DNA from: JAJRZL01 sp964557855
GTDB lineage: Bacteria > Zixibacteria > MSB-5A5 > GN15 > FEB-12
Length of the DNA stretch: 64,000 bases
Reading direction: 5' to 3'
Assembly: GCA_964557855.1 (NCBI GenBank)
Contig: CAZLBP010000005.1
Location: 62,001-126,000 of the forward strand
This document shows positions 17,481 through 27,689 of this stretch, in pieces. Numbering within the stretch: the stretch's first letter is position 1; the number at the start of each line of letters is the position of its first letter. A model generated the notes under the pieces. That model ran no database searches. It saw nothing but the letters and a program-made list of their open reading frames with translations, and was not told where the DNA came from. Made by a program: the position numbers and the translations under genes.

Positions 17481-18707
17481 ATGATGGCGGGATACTGGCA
17501 ATACGTGCGGAAATTCGACCGCAGTCTCTGGGTATTGTCAGTGGGCTGGTTCGTGAGCGCGCTCGGTTTCGCTGCTTCCTTACCCTTCATAGCGATCTAC
17601 TTCAGCAGCGAATTCGGCATGAGCATGACCCAAATCGGCGCCTTTTTCGGCGTTCTGGCGGTTGTCCGCTCGTTGTTTCAAGCCGTCGGGGGAGAAGTCT
17701 CCGATCGCCTCGAACGGTTAACCCTGCTGATCACATCGCAATATGTTCGGGCAATCTCCTTCGCCGGCATAGCCGTCTCGATATACTTCAGTCTCGGTTT
17801 TTGGTGGGTGGCGTCATTTCTGGTTGTTAACTCCATTCTCGGAGCTGTATTCATGCCGGTAGCGAACGCCTTGGTCTCGGACATCCTGGGTAAGAAGGAG
17901 CGGCTTGACGGTTACGCCATTACACGCGCCGCCGGTAATCTCGGCTGGGCAGTCGGACCCGCTATCGGAGGCTTTTTAGCTACTTCATCCTACGCCATGC
18001 TATTTGTCATTTCGGCGTTTGTCACGGTGTTGTCCGCCCTGGTCTTTCGACTGTTCATGCGACCACCCGCGATCGTTAAAAACGCCGACCGGTTCCGCAT
18101 CAAGGACCTGATTGCGATCAGGAATGACCCCCTTCTGGCTGTCCACGTCAGCCTATTGTTCATTCTCTATCTGGTGGTCGCACAGTTGATCGTACCTTTT
18201 TCTGTCTACAGTGTCGATGTGGCCGGGATATCACAAGCGCAACTCGGGTTTCTCTTCACTTTGAACGGTCTTCTAGTCGTCGCCCTGCAGATTCCCGTTA
18301 CCCGTCTGCTGGCCAGGTACACGCTGTCCAGCCAGCTCGCCGTGGGCTCGCTGTTTTACACGATCGGCTACGGCATGGTCGGCCTTCTGGTCGGCTTTGA
18401 ATATTTTATAATCGCGATCGTGATAGTCACCATCGGGGAGGTGTTCATGTCACCCCCGTCACTAACCCTCACTTCACGTTTGGCGCCCGAGACGCGTATG
18501 GGACGCTACATGGGTATTCATGGCTTCTTTTTGGCCGCGGGATGGTCACTGGGACCGCTCTATGGCGGCATTGTCCTCGACTCCTTCGCCGACCAACCGG
18601 CCGTCGCGTGGACTTCTATTTCCTCCTTGGCTCTGATTTCCGCGGTCGGTTATTTCTGGTTCAAGCGGCGCCTGCCCGAAGCCATTAACCGTTCGGAAGC
18701 GGACTGA
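17481..18707 (+). CDS. Major facilitator superfamily transporter
   Basis: 408 residues with about 12 membrane helices. Between helices 2 and 3 lies GGEVSDRLER, the MFS loop motif (GxxxDRxxR), and the two halves are separated by a hydrophilic loop near residue 200 (NADRFRIKDL). Resembles sugar or drug efflux permeases but substrate is not evident. Starts 71 bases after the kinase and converges end-to-end with the secreted protein gene at 18708, with no spacer. Confidence 0.85.
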   Translation: MMAGYWQYVRKFDRSLWVLSVGWFVSALGFAASLPFIAIYFSSEFGMSMTQIGAFFGVLAVVRSLFQAVGGEVSDRLERLTLLITSQYVRAISFAGIAVSIYFSLGFWWVASFLVVNSILGAVFMPVANALVSDILGKKERLDGYAITRAAGNLGWAVGPAIGGFLATSSYAMLFVISAFVTVLSALVFRLFMRPPAIVKNADRFRIKDLIAIRNDPLLAVHVSLLFILYLVVAQLIVPFSVYSVDVAGISQAQLGFLFTLNGLLVVALQIPVTRLLARYTLSSQLAVGSLFYTIGYGMVGLLVGFEYFIIAIVIVTIGEVFMSPPSLTLTSRLAPETRMGRYMGIHGFFLAAGWSLGPLYGGIVLDSFADQPAVAWTSISSLALISAVGYFWFKRRLPEAINRSEAD

Positions 18708-21344
18708 CTAGCGGATGATTACGAACTTATCGATCTGAACACGATCTTCACCCTCGACAACGTAGTAGTACAGCCCCGACACCACCTCCTGCGTGTTGCG
18801 AGTGATCAGGTCCCATTGATTGTGTGCCGATTGGGGATCGCTCGGGTCCTTTTCATGATTAATTTCCGCCACCAGGTCACCGTCGATCGAGAATATGCTG
18901 ATCTTGCACTTATGCGGCAGATTGGCGAAATGCAGAGCACGTACACGATGATCGGGACGGTTCGGCTCGTTGCGGCCTTCGAATCCAAGATGGCGATATG
19001 AATCCGTGATATACGGATTAGGATAAACGTATACGTCCAGTTGCTTGTGGGCGACGGAATCGGCATTGTACTGCGGATACGCAATCACCATATTATTCGT
19101 GGGATCCGTTTCCAAAGGAGGTAAATCCGCCGCCGGAGAGCCGAAGTCCATTGCCGTTACCGCCACGTAGTACGGTACCGTCGGCAACAGGTCATCGACC
19201 ACCAGCTCGTACTCAAAATACTTTGGCAGCGGTTCGCCGTAATCGTGAACCAGGTCTTCCGGTCGCCATCGAGCGCTGTCAAGTCCCGGATGCGGCGCTT
19301 CCGGATATACCTTGTGTATTCCCGAGGCTCGGGTCAGGTCCGAGGCATTGTAATCCTGTGGTTCGAAATAATATGACACACCGCCAAAGACAAGAGGGGA
19401 CGACCGGGTATACCGGAGCGGCTGGAAATCCGGATCGTCATACTCCTGCCGCAACGAGTCAATCGTAAACGGAGCCTCCTCCAGCACCCACTGGCCCATC
19501 CGCTCTCCGGTTTCCCGGAAGACGTAGCGGTTGTAGTTCTCCCGATCATACGAAGCCAGCAACGAAAAACTCTGAGGTCGGTCGTCTCGGCCGATATACA
19601 CCCGGTAACCCTCGAAATCGAGATTACCCAGGAACTGGTCAGGTGTGGACTCACTATAGTAACCGTTCCAACGAACCACGAGCCGGCCATCCGATGGAAC
19701 CACTCGCAGTCTGGGCGCCGGCGGCGGACCGGCCCCTTTGAAGTCCGGCACGCCGTCACCCCGATACCAGGTTGTTTCGGCCACCGTATACTCCCACGTC
19801 ACGGTAATAGTGGTGTCAGTACCGGATATCAAGGTATCCGCGGTTTCGACTGACGAATCCAATTGACACACCCGGAACTCGCCGGCGTACCCGTCGTCAT
19901 CCGTATCCACGCCGGGATTGTCGTACACCCACGACGCCCAGCGAGAATTGGCCGCCAGATCGGAGAAATCGAAACTGTTGTAAAACGGAGCGGGCGTTTT
20001 CGGCGCGAAGAGCTGTGAGAAATTGTTCGGGTGCGAATGCAGATCGGCTCCCCCCAGCCAGGCGAACGAAATCGGCAAGCGCTGACCGGGGCTGATGTCG
20101 AACGGCCCGAAAGAAAGCAGGTACCGACAATCGAACCCCCGCGCGTAATCTTCGGCGTTCTCCGGCGGCGCCAGCCAGCCCTGATGCGTCTGATCCACGG
20201 CCGTGAACAGGAGATCGTAGTCGAATTCCTTATGTCGGAGTATGTAGTACTTGTTCTTGTCGCCCTCCGGGGTGCCCAGGCGCGCCCCGAAACTCCGGTA
20301 CGGATCATCCGGGGTACCGGCCCGACGAGGACCGAAATCACGCGCCGCGTTGCCGTAGTTTATGATCCACCAGTTGTAGGAATAGTTCAACTCCTCGGCC
20401 GGCGTACGTACCACCCGTACTCCCACCGCATGCGGCGCCGAGGCCTCGTTCCAGGCGCCGCCCACCGGATCTCCGTCGTTGTCCGCGTGATAGGCCACGT
20501 TGATGGTATCGGTGAATCCGCATCCCTCGGGAGCGGGATGCGTGCGATAGAACCCGACCAGGTCGTCGTTCCACCCATCGGGACCCTGGCGTGTCGTGTG
20601 CCAGACGTCCCCGTCAACATATATACCCATATACACGTTATTGAGCTGCTTCTGACCGATGTTCTCCACCTGGTAATCAAACAGGATGAAATCCTCGGCA
20701 TACGAAAAACTCCACGCCATGGAACGCTGGTACACTTTGATACCCAGCGGGATATGCGGACGATTGTCCACCGGGTCGGACTGAACGATGGCCGGATTAT
20801 CCAGCGTGTCGGTATACTCGCAGATGATATCCTGCTCGGAGAGCGCATCCGAACTGTGAAACCGGCTGTTGATGTCGATGGAACGATAGGTGAATCCCCC
20901 CGGCGGCTTGGCGCCGCCCCGGGAGAAATCGAAGTCCGGCCAGAATTCGGTCGTCCGATACCAGTCTTCATTACCGACCGAGACGAGCGTATCTCGTCCC
21001 ACCACCGCCCCGATCCATATGGCGGCTACCCACAAGTACACAAGATCACTGTTCTTGGGATAGATGCAGGACGGTATCGCTTCCCCGGTAAATGGATCGG
21101 CTATCGAGCTGCCCAGAGTGCCGAAGGTACCGTTGTTGGCGATGGCCAACTGGATATTACCGCGATTGTGAGCCGTGTAATCCACTATCGGGGCCTGGGT
21201 TGACAGGCGAGGCGCCTGCTTGTGCCACAACGCGATCTTAGGATTGTCCTCACGCGCGTGAACCTCTCCGAACCAGCCCATCAGGACCAACGGCAGCATT
21301 GCGATTCGGGAAAGTCGTCGCCGGGAGAAAACGCGCCAGTACAT
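18708..21344 (-). CDS. Large secreted protein with C-terminal FlgD/T9SS-like module (paralog A)
   Basis: 878 residues from ATG 21344, chosen because it lies 11 bases after the upstream stop and opens a signal peptide (MYWRVFSRRRLSRIAMLPLV...EVHA); the longer frame would start inside the neighbour. It shares its whole layout with the next gene: GTLG near the N-terminus, NPGVDTDDDGYAGEFRVC (Asp-rich, Ca2+-like loop), GDGVPDFKGAGPPPAP, and a tail with VYPNPYI...SIDGDLVAEI...SGLYYY. That tail resembles FlgD Ig-like or T9SS sorting modules. Exported surface or outer-membrane protein; function unknown. Confidence 0.8.
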   Translation of the reverse strand: MYWRVFSRRRLSRIAMLPLVLMGWFGEVHAREDNPKIALWHKQAPRLSTQAPIVDYTAHNRGNIQLAIANNGTFGTLGSSIADPFTGEAIPSCIYPKNSDLVYLWVAAIWIGAVVGRDTLVSVGNEDWYRTTEFWPDFDFSRGGAKPPGGFTYRSIDINSRFHSSDALSEQDIICEYTDTLDNPAIVQSDPVDNRPHIPLGIKVYQRSMAWSFSYAEDFILFDYQVENIGQKQLNNVYMGIYVDGDVWHTTRQGPDGWNDDLVGFYRTHPAPEGCGFTDTINVAYHADNDGDPVGGAWNEASAPHAVGVRVVRTPAEELNYSYNWWIINYGNAARDFGPRRAGTPDDPYRSFGARLGTPEGDKNKYYILRHKEFDYDLLFTAVDQTHQGWLAPPENAEDYARGFDCRYLLSFGPFDISPGQRLPISFAWLGGADLHSHPNNFSQLFAPKTPAPFYNSFDFSDLAANSRWASWVYDNPGVDTDDDGYAGEFRVCQLDSSVETADTLISGTDTTITVTWEYTVAETTWYRGDGVPDFKGAGPPPAPRLRVVPSDGRLVVRWNGYYSESTPDQFLGNLDFEGYRVYIGRDDRPQSFSLLASYDRENYNRYVFRETGERMGQWVLEEAPFTIDSLRQEYDDPDFQPLRYTRSSPLVFGGVSYYFEPQDYNASDLTRASGIHKVYPEAPHPGLDSARWRPEDLVHDYGEPLPKYFEYELVVDDLLPTVPYYVAVTAMDFGSPAADLPPLETDPTNNMVIAYPQYNADSVAHKQLDVYVYPNPYITDSYRHLGFEGRNEPNRPDHRVRALHFANLPHKCKISIFSIDGDLVAEINHEKDPSDPQSAHNQWDLITRNTQEVVSGLYYYVVEGEDRVQIDKFVIIR

Positions 21345-21354
21345 AGCCGCCCGC

Positions 21355-23970
21355 CTACATGATGATGGCCAGTTTGCCGATTTGAACCTCACCCTGTTCC
21401 GGCTCGACGGACCAGTAGTATAGGCCGGATACGACCATCTGCGTGTTGCGGGTTATCAGATCCCAGCTGTCGTGCGAGGCCCTGGGGTCGGAAGGATCTT
21501 TGTCGTGATAGATCTCCTTGACCAGGTCGCCATCGATACTGTAGATGCGAATCATGCACTTGGCCGGCAGATTGGCAAAGTGAATTTCCCGAACCCTGTT
21601 CTCCGGCCGGTCACGGTCCGCACGGCCTTCGAAACCTAACCCTCTGTAGTCGGCGTCAATGCGATACGGGTTCGGATAAACGTACACCCGGAGATTCTCC
21701 CGAGCCACGTCATCCACCGACGGTTGCGGAAAAGCGCTCTTGGCCCCGACACTGGGTGACGTCTCCAGTGGCGGCAGGCCCGACTCCGGCGATCCGTAAT
21801 CAAACGCCGTCACGTTTATCCACCAGTCGACCGTCGATAACAACGGCGGCGTCACGTATTCGTACTCGAAGTATTTGAAATAGCCATCCTCGGTAAGCTC
21901 GCCCGCTCTCGCCGAGTCCGGGATGAGCGTGCCGGGAAAAGGTTGATCCGGATAGATCTTGCGAATTCCGTCCGGTCGATTCAAGTCGGAAACGTTGAAA
22001 TCCTGAGCCTCGAAATAAAATACGGAATCGGGAAACCGAGGATGCGTGAACGGATGCGATTGAGTGTAGTTCAACGGATCGAACGTGGAATCCCCGTACA
22101 AAGTGCGCAACTCGTCAAGCGAGAATGGGTCATCGAGCAATACCCACATCCCCCGCGAAGAATTGAATGTATACTTGTTGTAATCCTCCAGATCGTACGA
22201 GGCCAGCACGCTGAAACTGTTCGGACGTTCATCCCGCGCGATGTAGATCCGGTATCCCTCGAAATCACGCTCTCGAGAGAATATGTCGCGCGTCGTCTCC
22301 GACAGCATACCGTTGAATCTCACCCGAATCCGCTCATCCTCGGGTGTGAGCCATACGGTCGGCGCCGGGGGGGGAGAAGCTCCCCGAAAATCCGGTATAC
22401 CATCACCGAGATACCACAGCGTATCGGCCGTCAACGCCCGGTAGTCATAAGTCCAGGTAGTCTCCGGCGGCACGACCAGCGAGTCGATCATCATCGTCGA
22501 ATCGAACGGCGTCGAGTCGGTAACGCAAATCCTGAATTCACCGGCGTAACCGTCGTCATCGGTATCCACTCCGGGATTATCGTATATCCATGACGCCCAG
22601 CGCCCGTTCAAGCCGAGATCACTGAAATCCAGGTTGCGGTAAAAGGCATCCGGATCATGGGGTAGATTTTCGAGATTCCCCTGGACCGAGTGCAGATTCT
22701 CACCCGCCAGATAAGCGAACGAAAGCGGCAGCGTCTGTCCCGGATCAATCGTGAAGGGACCGAAGGACAGCAGGTACCGGGTATCCAGGCCCCTTGCCCA
22801 TGCGTCCACATAATCCTGGGTCGGGTACAACCACAGCGGATCACCCGGTTGGATCGACGCCACTCGGGCCTGATCGTAATCGAATTCACGGTTTCTCATG
22901 ATGTAATACTTGTTGACGTCCCCCTCGGGCGTGCCCAGACCGCCGGTTCGGTAATCACGAAAGTCCTCTTTCCAGCGTCCCACCCCCCCTTTCTCTCTCG
23001 GACCGAAGTCCAGGTTGGAAGCGCCGCTGCTTATCCACCAGTTATACGAGACATCCAATTCCTGTGCCGGTGTACGGATAATACGCATGGCCGAAACATG
23101 CTCCGCTGGCTTCAGTTCGCCGGTGTTAGCAAGGTCACCTTCATTGTCCGCCAGCCACGCGGTATTGACCGTATCCATAAACGTGCACCCGCGAAATTCC
23201 GTTTCTACTGTCTGCAGGAACCCGGTGATATCATCGCTGTAGCCGCCGCTCCCCTGACAATCGTCACAGACATCACCATCTATGTACAACCCCATATACA
23301 CGTCGTCCAAGCGCGCACTGCCGATATTCCTGATCTTGTAGTCAAACAGAACGAGATCTTCCGCATACGCGTAAGACCACGCATACGAAGCATCGGTCAC
23401 TTCGATGAAAAGCGGCCGATGCGGCTGGCCTAAATAATCGGGCTCCACACCTCGGGTAAAAGTGTCGGTATACACCGAGATGTAATCCTCCTCCGAAATA
23501 GCCCCTTCGAATCGGGGGTGTGCCGGGTTTATTATCGACCGATAGACCATGTCGCCGAAAGGAGAAGCATCCGGACGAAACTCCCGGTGAAACGACCAAC
23601 CGTCCGCTCCCAGAGATACGAGCGTGTCCCGCCCCACGACGGCGCCGATCCAGAACGCTCCGGCGAACAGGTATTCGACTCGCGACCCTTTCGGATATTC
23701 GCACGATCGGACTTCTCCGCCCGTGAAACAATCGCCTGCTCCGGCTTGTCGGAACCCGGTCCCCAGCGTGCCGTTGTTGTTAACCGCCAAAACGATCTTG
23801 CCGACTCTATGTGACGCAATGCAGTGAGCGTGACCCTGAGCCACCATACCCCCGCGATAATACTTGTCATTGATCTCCGGCAACTCAGCTCGGCCGTCGA
23901 CGATGCCATAACAAAGCAGTGAGCCTGCGATTCCGGCAGTGGCGATCAGCGCATTCGGGATAACTCTCAT
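21355..23970 (-). CDS. Large secreted protein with C-terminal FlgD/T9SS-like module (paralog B)
   Basis: 871 residues with a signal peptide (MRVIPNALIATAGIAGSLLCYG). Co-linear paralog of the downstream gene: shared NNGTLGTG, YPKGS, FWIGAVVGRDTLVS, DNPGVDTDDDGYAGEFRIC, GDGIPDFRGASPPPAP and VYPNPYRIDADYRGLGFEGR. The tail (SIDGDLVKEIYHDKDPSDPRA, SGLYYWSVEPEQGEVQIGKLAII) is the sorting or FlgD-like module. Ribosome-binding site GAGGAG lies just before the ATG. Eleven bases from paralog A, so they are one transcript. I do not recognise an enzymatic motif. Confidence 0.82.
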   Translation of the reverse strand: MRVIPNALIATAGIAGSLLCYGIVDGRAELPEINDKYYRGGMVAQGHAHCIASHRVGKIVLAVNNNGTLGTGFRQAGAGDCFTGGEVRSCEYPKGSRVEYLFAGAFWIGAVVGRDTLVSLGADGWSFHREFRPDASPFGDMVYRSIINPAHPRFEGAISEEDYISVYTDTFTRGVEPDYLGQPHRPLFIEVTDASYAWSYAYAEDLVLFDYKIRNIGSARLDDVYMGLYIDGDVCDDCQGSGGYSDDITGFLQTVETEFRGCTFMDTVNTAWLADNEGDLANTGELKPAEHVSAMRIIRTPAQELDVSYNWWISSGASNLDFGPREKGGVGRWKEDFRDYRTGGLGTPEGDVNKYYIMRNREFDYDQARVASIQPGDPLWLYPTQDYVDAWARGLDTRYLLSFGPFTIDPGQTLPLSFAYLAGENLHSVQGNLENLPHDPDAFYRNLDFSDLGLNGRWASWIYDNPGVDTDDDGYAGEFRICVTDSTPFDSTMMIDSLVVPPETTWTYDYRALTADTLWYLGDGIPDFRGASPPPAPTVWLTPEDERIRVRFNGMLSETTRDIFSRERDFEGYRIYIARDERPNSFSVLASYDLEDYNKYTFNSSRGMWVLLDDPFSLDELRTLYGDSTFDPLNYTQSHPFTHPRFPDSVFYFEAQDFNVSDLNRPDGIRKIYPDQPFPGTLIPDSARAGELTEDGYFKYFEYEYVTPPLLSTVDWWINVTAFDYGSPESGLPPLETSPSVGAKSAFPQPSVDDVARENLRVYVYPNPYRIDADYRGLGFEGRADRDRPENRVREIHFANLPAKCMIRIYSIDGDLVKEIYHDKDPSDPRASHDSWDLITRNTQMVVSGLYYWSVEPEQGEVQIGKLAIIM

Positions 23971-24203
23971 AACTCCTCGAACCTATGTCCAGACGGCACA
24001 TTGACGGTCTGGAAATGAATCCTGTTCAAAAACGTCGTTGACCGCAGAACACATCCTTTCGCAACTACCCAAATTACATGAATGTAGTCCGGTTTGCAAG
24101 GCTTTTCACGCCGGAAGAAACAGTCCGTGTCGGCGCGGGGCAGCGATTAGTCTCGATGAGACAATATCGCCAGGGACTGCTGAAGACTAACCTCAAATGC
24201 CGA

Positions 24204-24227
24204 AAGCGCTCCCGGTCGGAAGCGCTT
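24204..24227. other. Hairpin between leftward genes
   Basis: AAGCGCT and AGCGCTT are separated by a 10-base loop, lying just downstream of the protease gene that ends at 24251. No T-run follows on the minus strand, so a terminator role is doubtful. The rest of 23971-24250 shows no open frame. Confidence 0.4.
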
Positions 24228-24250
24228 CCAAGGTACTGTGAATCATGAGA

Positions 24251-26578
24251 TTAGCAGCCACAGGGCGGTGGTCCAAACCGGAACAGGTAATCGACCAAAT
24301 GAGACAAATCTACGACAGTCGTCTCATCATCGCAATTCACATCGGAAGATTCCAGCGGATCGGGCGCCGGACCACCTTTGAACAGATAATCCACCAGGAA
24401 AGTGACATCGCTCACCGTGATACCTTCCTCCCCGTCCATGTTACCCCGATGAGCACAGGCGTATATCGAACCGGACTGGGCCACCGGCTCGTAATTGAGA
24501 ACGGAACCGTTGAATTCCGGGGTGTAGAAGCTATAGCCGTCCAGGCCGATTATTGCCGAATCTCCGGGAGTTGCCCCGGCGGCTAACCGCAGGTATAGCT
24601 TCACGATACACCCTGTGCCCGGACTCAATTCGGGAGCTCCGCCTGAAGCCGACGACTGCAGCTTGATGGTCTTGCGCTTGTTGTTGGCATCGGCGTGAAT
24701 GTAGTTCTGAAGCTCGAAATAATCGGTTCGGCATCCGGCGGTAGAAAACGAGTCAAGCGTCAAATTGAGAACACCGGAGTACTCGACCGGAATGATGATT
24801 GATGTCAACGGCGTTATATTCCGCGCGTAGATCGGCACTTCAATAGTCTCACCGGGCAGAAGACCGGTATCGGGCGCAATCATCGAATCAGCCAGAGCGA
24901 CGATGTAATTATCTTTCTGTGAATAGCGGATGTCACCATCTGCGTCGATCTCGACCGACACGTCGAACATGCCCGGAATCGTGTACGTATGCGATGGGGA
25001 CTGCACGAACGCCGAGTCGCCATCGAAGAAGTCCCATGCCCAGGTGTCAACCTGCAGACCCGACGTAGCCGTGTAATTCACGTCAAAAGGCACCCAGCCG
25101 ATAGTGGTATCCGCAAAGAAAGCCACGCCGACTACTTCATCGATACTTCCCTGAAGATCCGGCAGCGGCCCGATCAGCCACGAGTGCGGAGCCTGGGGCG
25201 TCGAGTAAGCCTGTAGCAAGGTTCGCATTCCGTTGTGATCCAATACCCGTGAGTGTACACTCTTGTGGATTCCCTGCAGAATGGCGCTAGCCCCCACTAT
25301 GATCGGCGAAGCACTGGACGTACCGGAGAAGCTGCTCGTATAGTAGTCGGTCGTATCGGATCCATAAAGACCCCCGTAGCCGAGCGTATATACGTCCCAC
25401 GTGCCGAAGGCGTGGACATCCAGACGTTGCCCATGACTCGTGAACGGGGCAGGGACATGATCATTGTACGAAGCCGCTACCATAATAGCTCCGGAAAACC
25501 GATAATCCGGGTCAAACAGCGAACCGTACCAGAACTCGTCATCCAAATCCTGGGCACCGTTGGCGCCTGCCTCGACTACAATGCGGCCCAGAGCCGAAGC
25601 GGTCAAGATCGCATCGAAACTGTCCTGATAGTACTCCACCGGTACATAGGCTCCACCATTGGGGCCTCCCGTCTGTAATTCAATAAGGATAATGTCACCG
25701 GTGTCGGCATTATTGGACGCCGTGGTAATGGCGTCTGAGGTACTCATCGATCCGATAGAGACGGTGCCCAGATCGACATTGAACGCAATCCCGGTCATTC
25801 CGAACAGATTCGAATCGGCCGCTATCTCACCCAGGACCGCTGTACCGTGGTTGTACCAGGTCGGATCCTGTATCTTGGCGCCGGCGATATGAAAGTGATC
25901 GGTGCCGCCATGTAGGTCTTCATGACTCTCCACCCAGTTGCCCTCGATATCGATCACCTTTACTCCTTCGCCGCGGCCGCCGCTATAGCTCCACGCGTAG
26001 TACGCGTTAATTCCGGTCGGGGCAGGTTGGAGATAGTACTGACCGAACTCGAATGACGGCGTGAAGACGCGAGGCATGATGGGCAGAACCGGCTTCGGCG
26101 CGAAGTAGGCGATTTCGATTATATCGAGACTGTTGAGCAGGGCTACCCGATCCAGCCTTTCCTGATCCGTTAGAGGGCCATCGAGAATCAACCTGTAATA
26201 CAAAGTCAAATCCGGCAGTTCGATACCGGCCCGCTGCGAACCGATAGCTCGCATCTGTTCCAGGGTCGATTCTTCAACCGTGATGTGTCGCTCCACGGAT
26301 ACGGTTTTGTTGGCGGGAGAAATCGCCTCATTGAGCAAGCTCCATTCGGCTCCCGTCCTGACGAAGCTCTCACCATCGAATTCCGGCTGTCCGATGCCTT
26401 CCTTGATCTTGAATATGATCTCGTCAGTCTTCATCCCTTGCGGCAGGGATTTGTAAGACGGCTTTGCAGCTACTTGTCTCTTTAACGGAAAGGCGTTTTC
26501 GGCCGACGATTGAATTCCGGTCAGACTCACCAACAGCAATCCTGCCAACAGCAATACCCCTGGCACGCGATAATTCAT
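24251..26578 (-). CDS. Secreted subtilisin-like (S8) protease with PKD, cohesin-like and dockerin modules
   Basis: 775 residues with a signal peptide (residues 1-26). The S8 domain (~190-450) has an intact triad: Asp210 (VKVIDIEG), His244 (NHGTAVLG) and Ser421 (SGTSSASP), plus oxyanion-hole Asn340. A PKD-like domain follows (SHTYTIPGMFDVSVEIDADGD), then a cohesin-like beta domain (APDTGLLPGETIEVPIYA), and a C-terminal dockerin with duplicated Ca2+ loops (VNCDDETTVVDLSHLVDYLF). A secreted endopeptidase that may be tethered or assembled through the dockerin. Upstream of and near another dockerin protein on the same strand. Confidence 0.9.
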   Translation of the reverse strand: MNYRVPGVLLLAGLLLVSLTGIQSSAENAFPLKRQVAAKPSYKSLPQGMKTDEIIFKIKEGIGQPEFDGESFVRTGAEWSLLNEAISPANKTVSVERHITVEESTLEQMRAIGSQRAGIELPDLTLYYRLILDGPLTDQERLDRVALLNSLDIIEIAYFAPKPVLPIMPRVFTPSFEFGQYYLQPAPTGINAYYAWSYSGGRGEGVKVIDIEGNWVESHEDLHGGTDHFHIAGAKIQDPTWYNHGTAVLGEIAADSNLFGMTGIAFNVDLGTVSIGSMSTSDAITTASNNADTGDIILIELQTGGPNGGAYVPVEYYQDSFDAILTASALGRIVVEAGANGAQDLDDEFWYGSLFDPDYRFSGAIMVAASYNDHVPAPFTSHGQRLDVHAFGTWDVYTLGYGGLYGSDTTDYYTSSFSGTSSASPIIVGASAILQGIHKSVHSRVLDHNGMRTLLQAYSTPQAPHSWLIGPLPDLQGSIDEVVGVAFFADTTIGWVPFDVNYTATSGLQVDTWAWDFFDGDSAFVQSPSHTYTIPGMFDVSVEIDADGDIRYSQKDNYIVALADSMIAPDTGLLPGETIEVPIYARNITPLTSIIIPVEYSGVLNLTLDSFSTAGCRTDYFELQNYIHADANNKRKTIKLQSSASGGAPELSPGTGCIVKLYLRLAAGATPGDSAIIGLDGYSFYTPEFNGSVLNYEPVAQSGSIYACAHRGNMDGEEGITVSDVTFLVDYLFKGGPAPDPLESSDVNCDDETTVVDLSHLVDYLFRFGPPPCGC

Positions 26579-26688
26579 ACAGACACCTCTGAGATAATTA
26601 CGTTCAACTCCGGTCCATGATTCCGGCGGTTAGACCACTGCCTCAAGATAACCTCTTTTGCTGTTTTGGCAAGACAAAATCAGGAGCA

Positions 26689-27645
26689 TCAAGGGGAAGG
26701 AAGAGGACCGCCCCGAAAGAGAAAGTCGACCAACTCCGTCAGCATGTCGACACCCGGCATGCCCAGCTCCTCCGAACGACAATAAGTGACATACGGACAC
26801 GCCTCGGCATCGGGATGCCCGCGAAACAGATAATCCACCAGACAGCTCAAATCGATCACCGTGATTTGACCGTCCCCGTCATTATCACAGAACGTTTGAT
26901 CGGGTGCCAGGAGAGTGACCGAGCCGTGATTCGGAACCACAACCGTCGTGTCCAGCCATCCGTAAAGGTAGTCGTATACGTGAACCGAATCATAGTCCGA
27001 TGAATCCGGATTTACCATCTCCCAGGTATGACAGGAATCCTCTTGCCATTCGGTGCAGAGATAGTAGATCGTGTCTGTCAGCGTGTCGGTTACGACACCG
27101 ATCGAGTTTCCCCACGGGTCCGAAAAATCAAACGGTTTGACGATGGTCAGGACGGAAGTCAGACTGCCGCTCGTATCCGGCGTCGCGGTCGTGTTCACCG
27201 GAATCCGTACCGCCGGCCCGCCCTGTTGAGGTATAATCCCATGAGTGATGTTCGTGTCAAACGGAAGATCGGCAATACACCGAAACCAGAGCAACTCTTC
27301 CGTAACCGATGTGTCACGTACTTCCACGTACTCGAATCCGGACACCAGCGTACCACTCGTATCAAAGCCGCCATGCTCGAAATTGAATGTCACCAAATCC
27401 GGCCGCTCCGATCGCAATTGAAACTGGAATCCCGCTATAGTATCAACGAAATTATCAAGGTAGACATTGATACAGGTGCCGTCTTGACCCGGGTACAAGG
27501 CCGTATCAGCCACGGTAAGAATGATCCTGGGTACTTCCGCTCGAGATTGGTCGACAATGATCGAGGTGATCAAACAGATTGTGGCGAATAACACGATAAC
27601 GAGTTTATAAGGGCGGGTTTTTCCTCTACGTACAACCAGGTCCAT
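26689..27645 (-). CDS. Secreted cohesin-like/dockerin protein
   Basis: 318 residues from ATG 27645, which begins a signal-anchor (YKLVIVLFATICLITSIIV); the longer frame overlaps the gene at 27690. Residues ~45-200 look like a cohesin-type beta sandwich (ADTALYPGQDGTCINVYLDN, GFQFQLRS). The C-terminus is a dockerin (CDNDGDGQITVIDLSCLVDYLFRG) whose second loop is less canonical (SEELGMPGVDMLTELVDFLFRGG). No catalytic motif. Could act as an adaptor or self-assembling surface protein; that is an inference from having both module types. Confidence 0.72.
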   Translation of the reverse strand: MDLVVRRGKTRPYKLVIVLFATICLITSIIVDQSRAEVPRIILTVADTALYPGQDGTCINVYLDNFVDTIAGFQFQLRSERPDLVTFNFEHGGFDTSGTLVSGFEYVEVRDTSVTEELLWFRCIADLPFDTNITHGIIPQQGGPAVRIPVNTTATPDTSGSLTSVLTIVKPFDFSDPWGNSIGVVTDTLTDTIYYLCTEWQEDSCHTWEMVNPDSSDYDSVHVYDYLYGWLDTTVVVPNHGSVTLLAPDQTFCDNDGDGQITVIDLSCLVDYLFRGHPDAEACPYVTYCRSEELGMPGVDMLTELVDFLFRGGPLPSP

Positions 27646-27689
27646 GCCTGTTATACGTACGAGCGGGGGAGACGTACATGTAAAACCAG

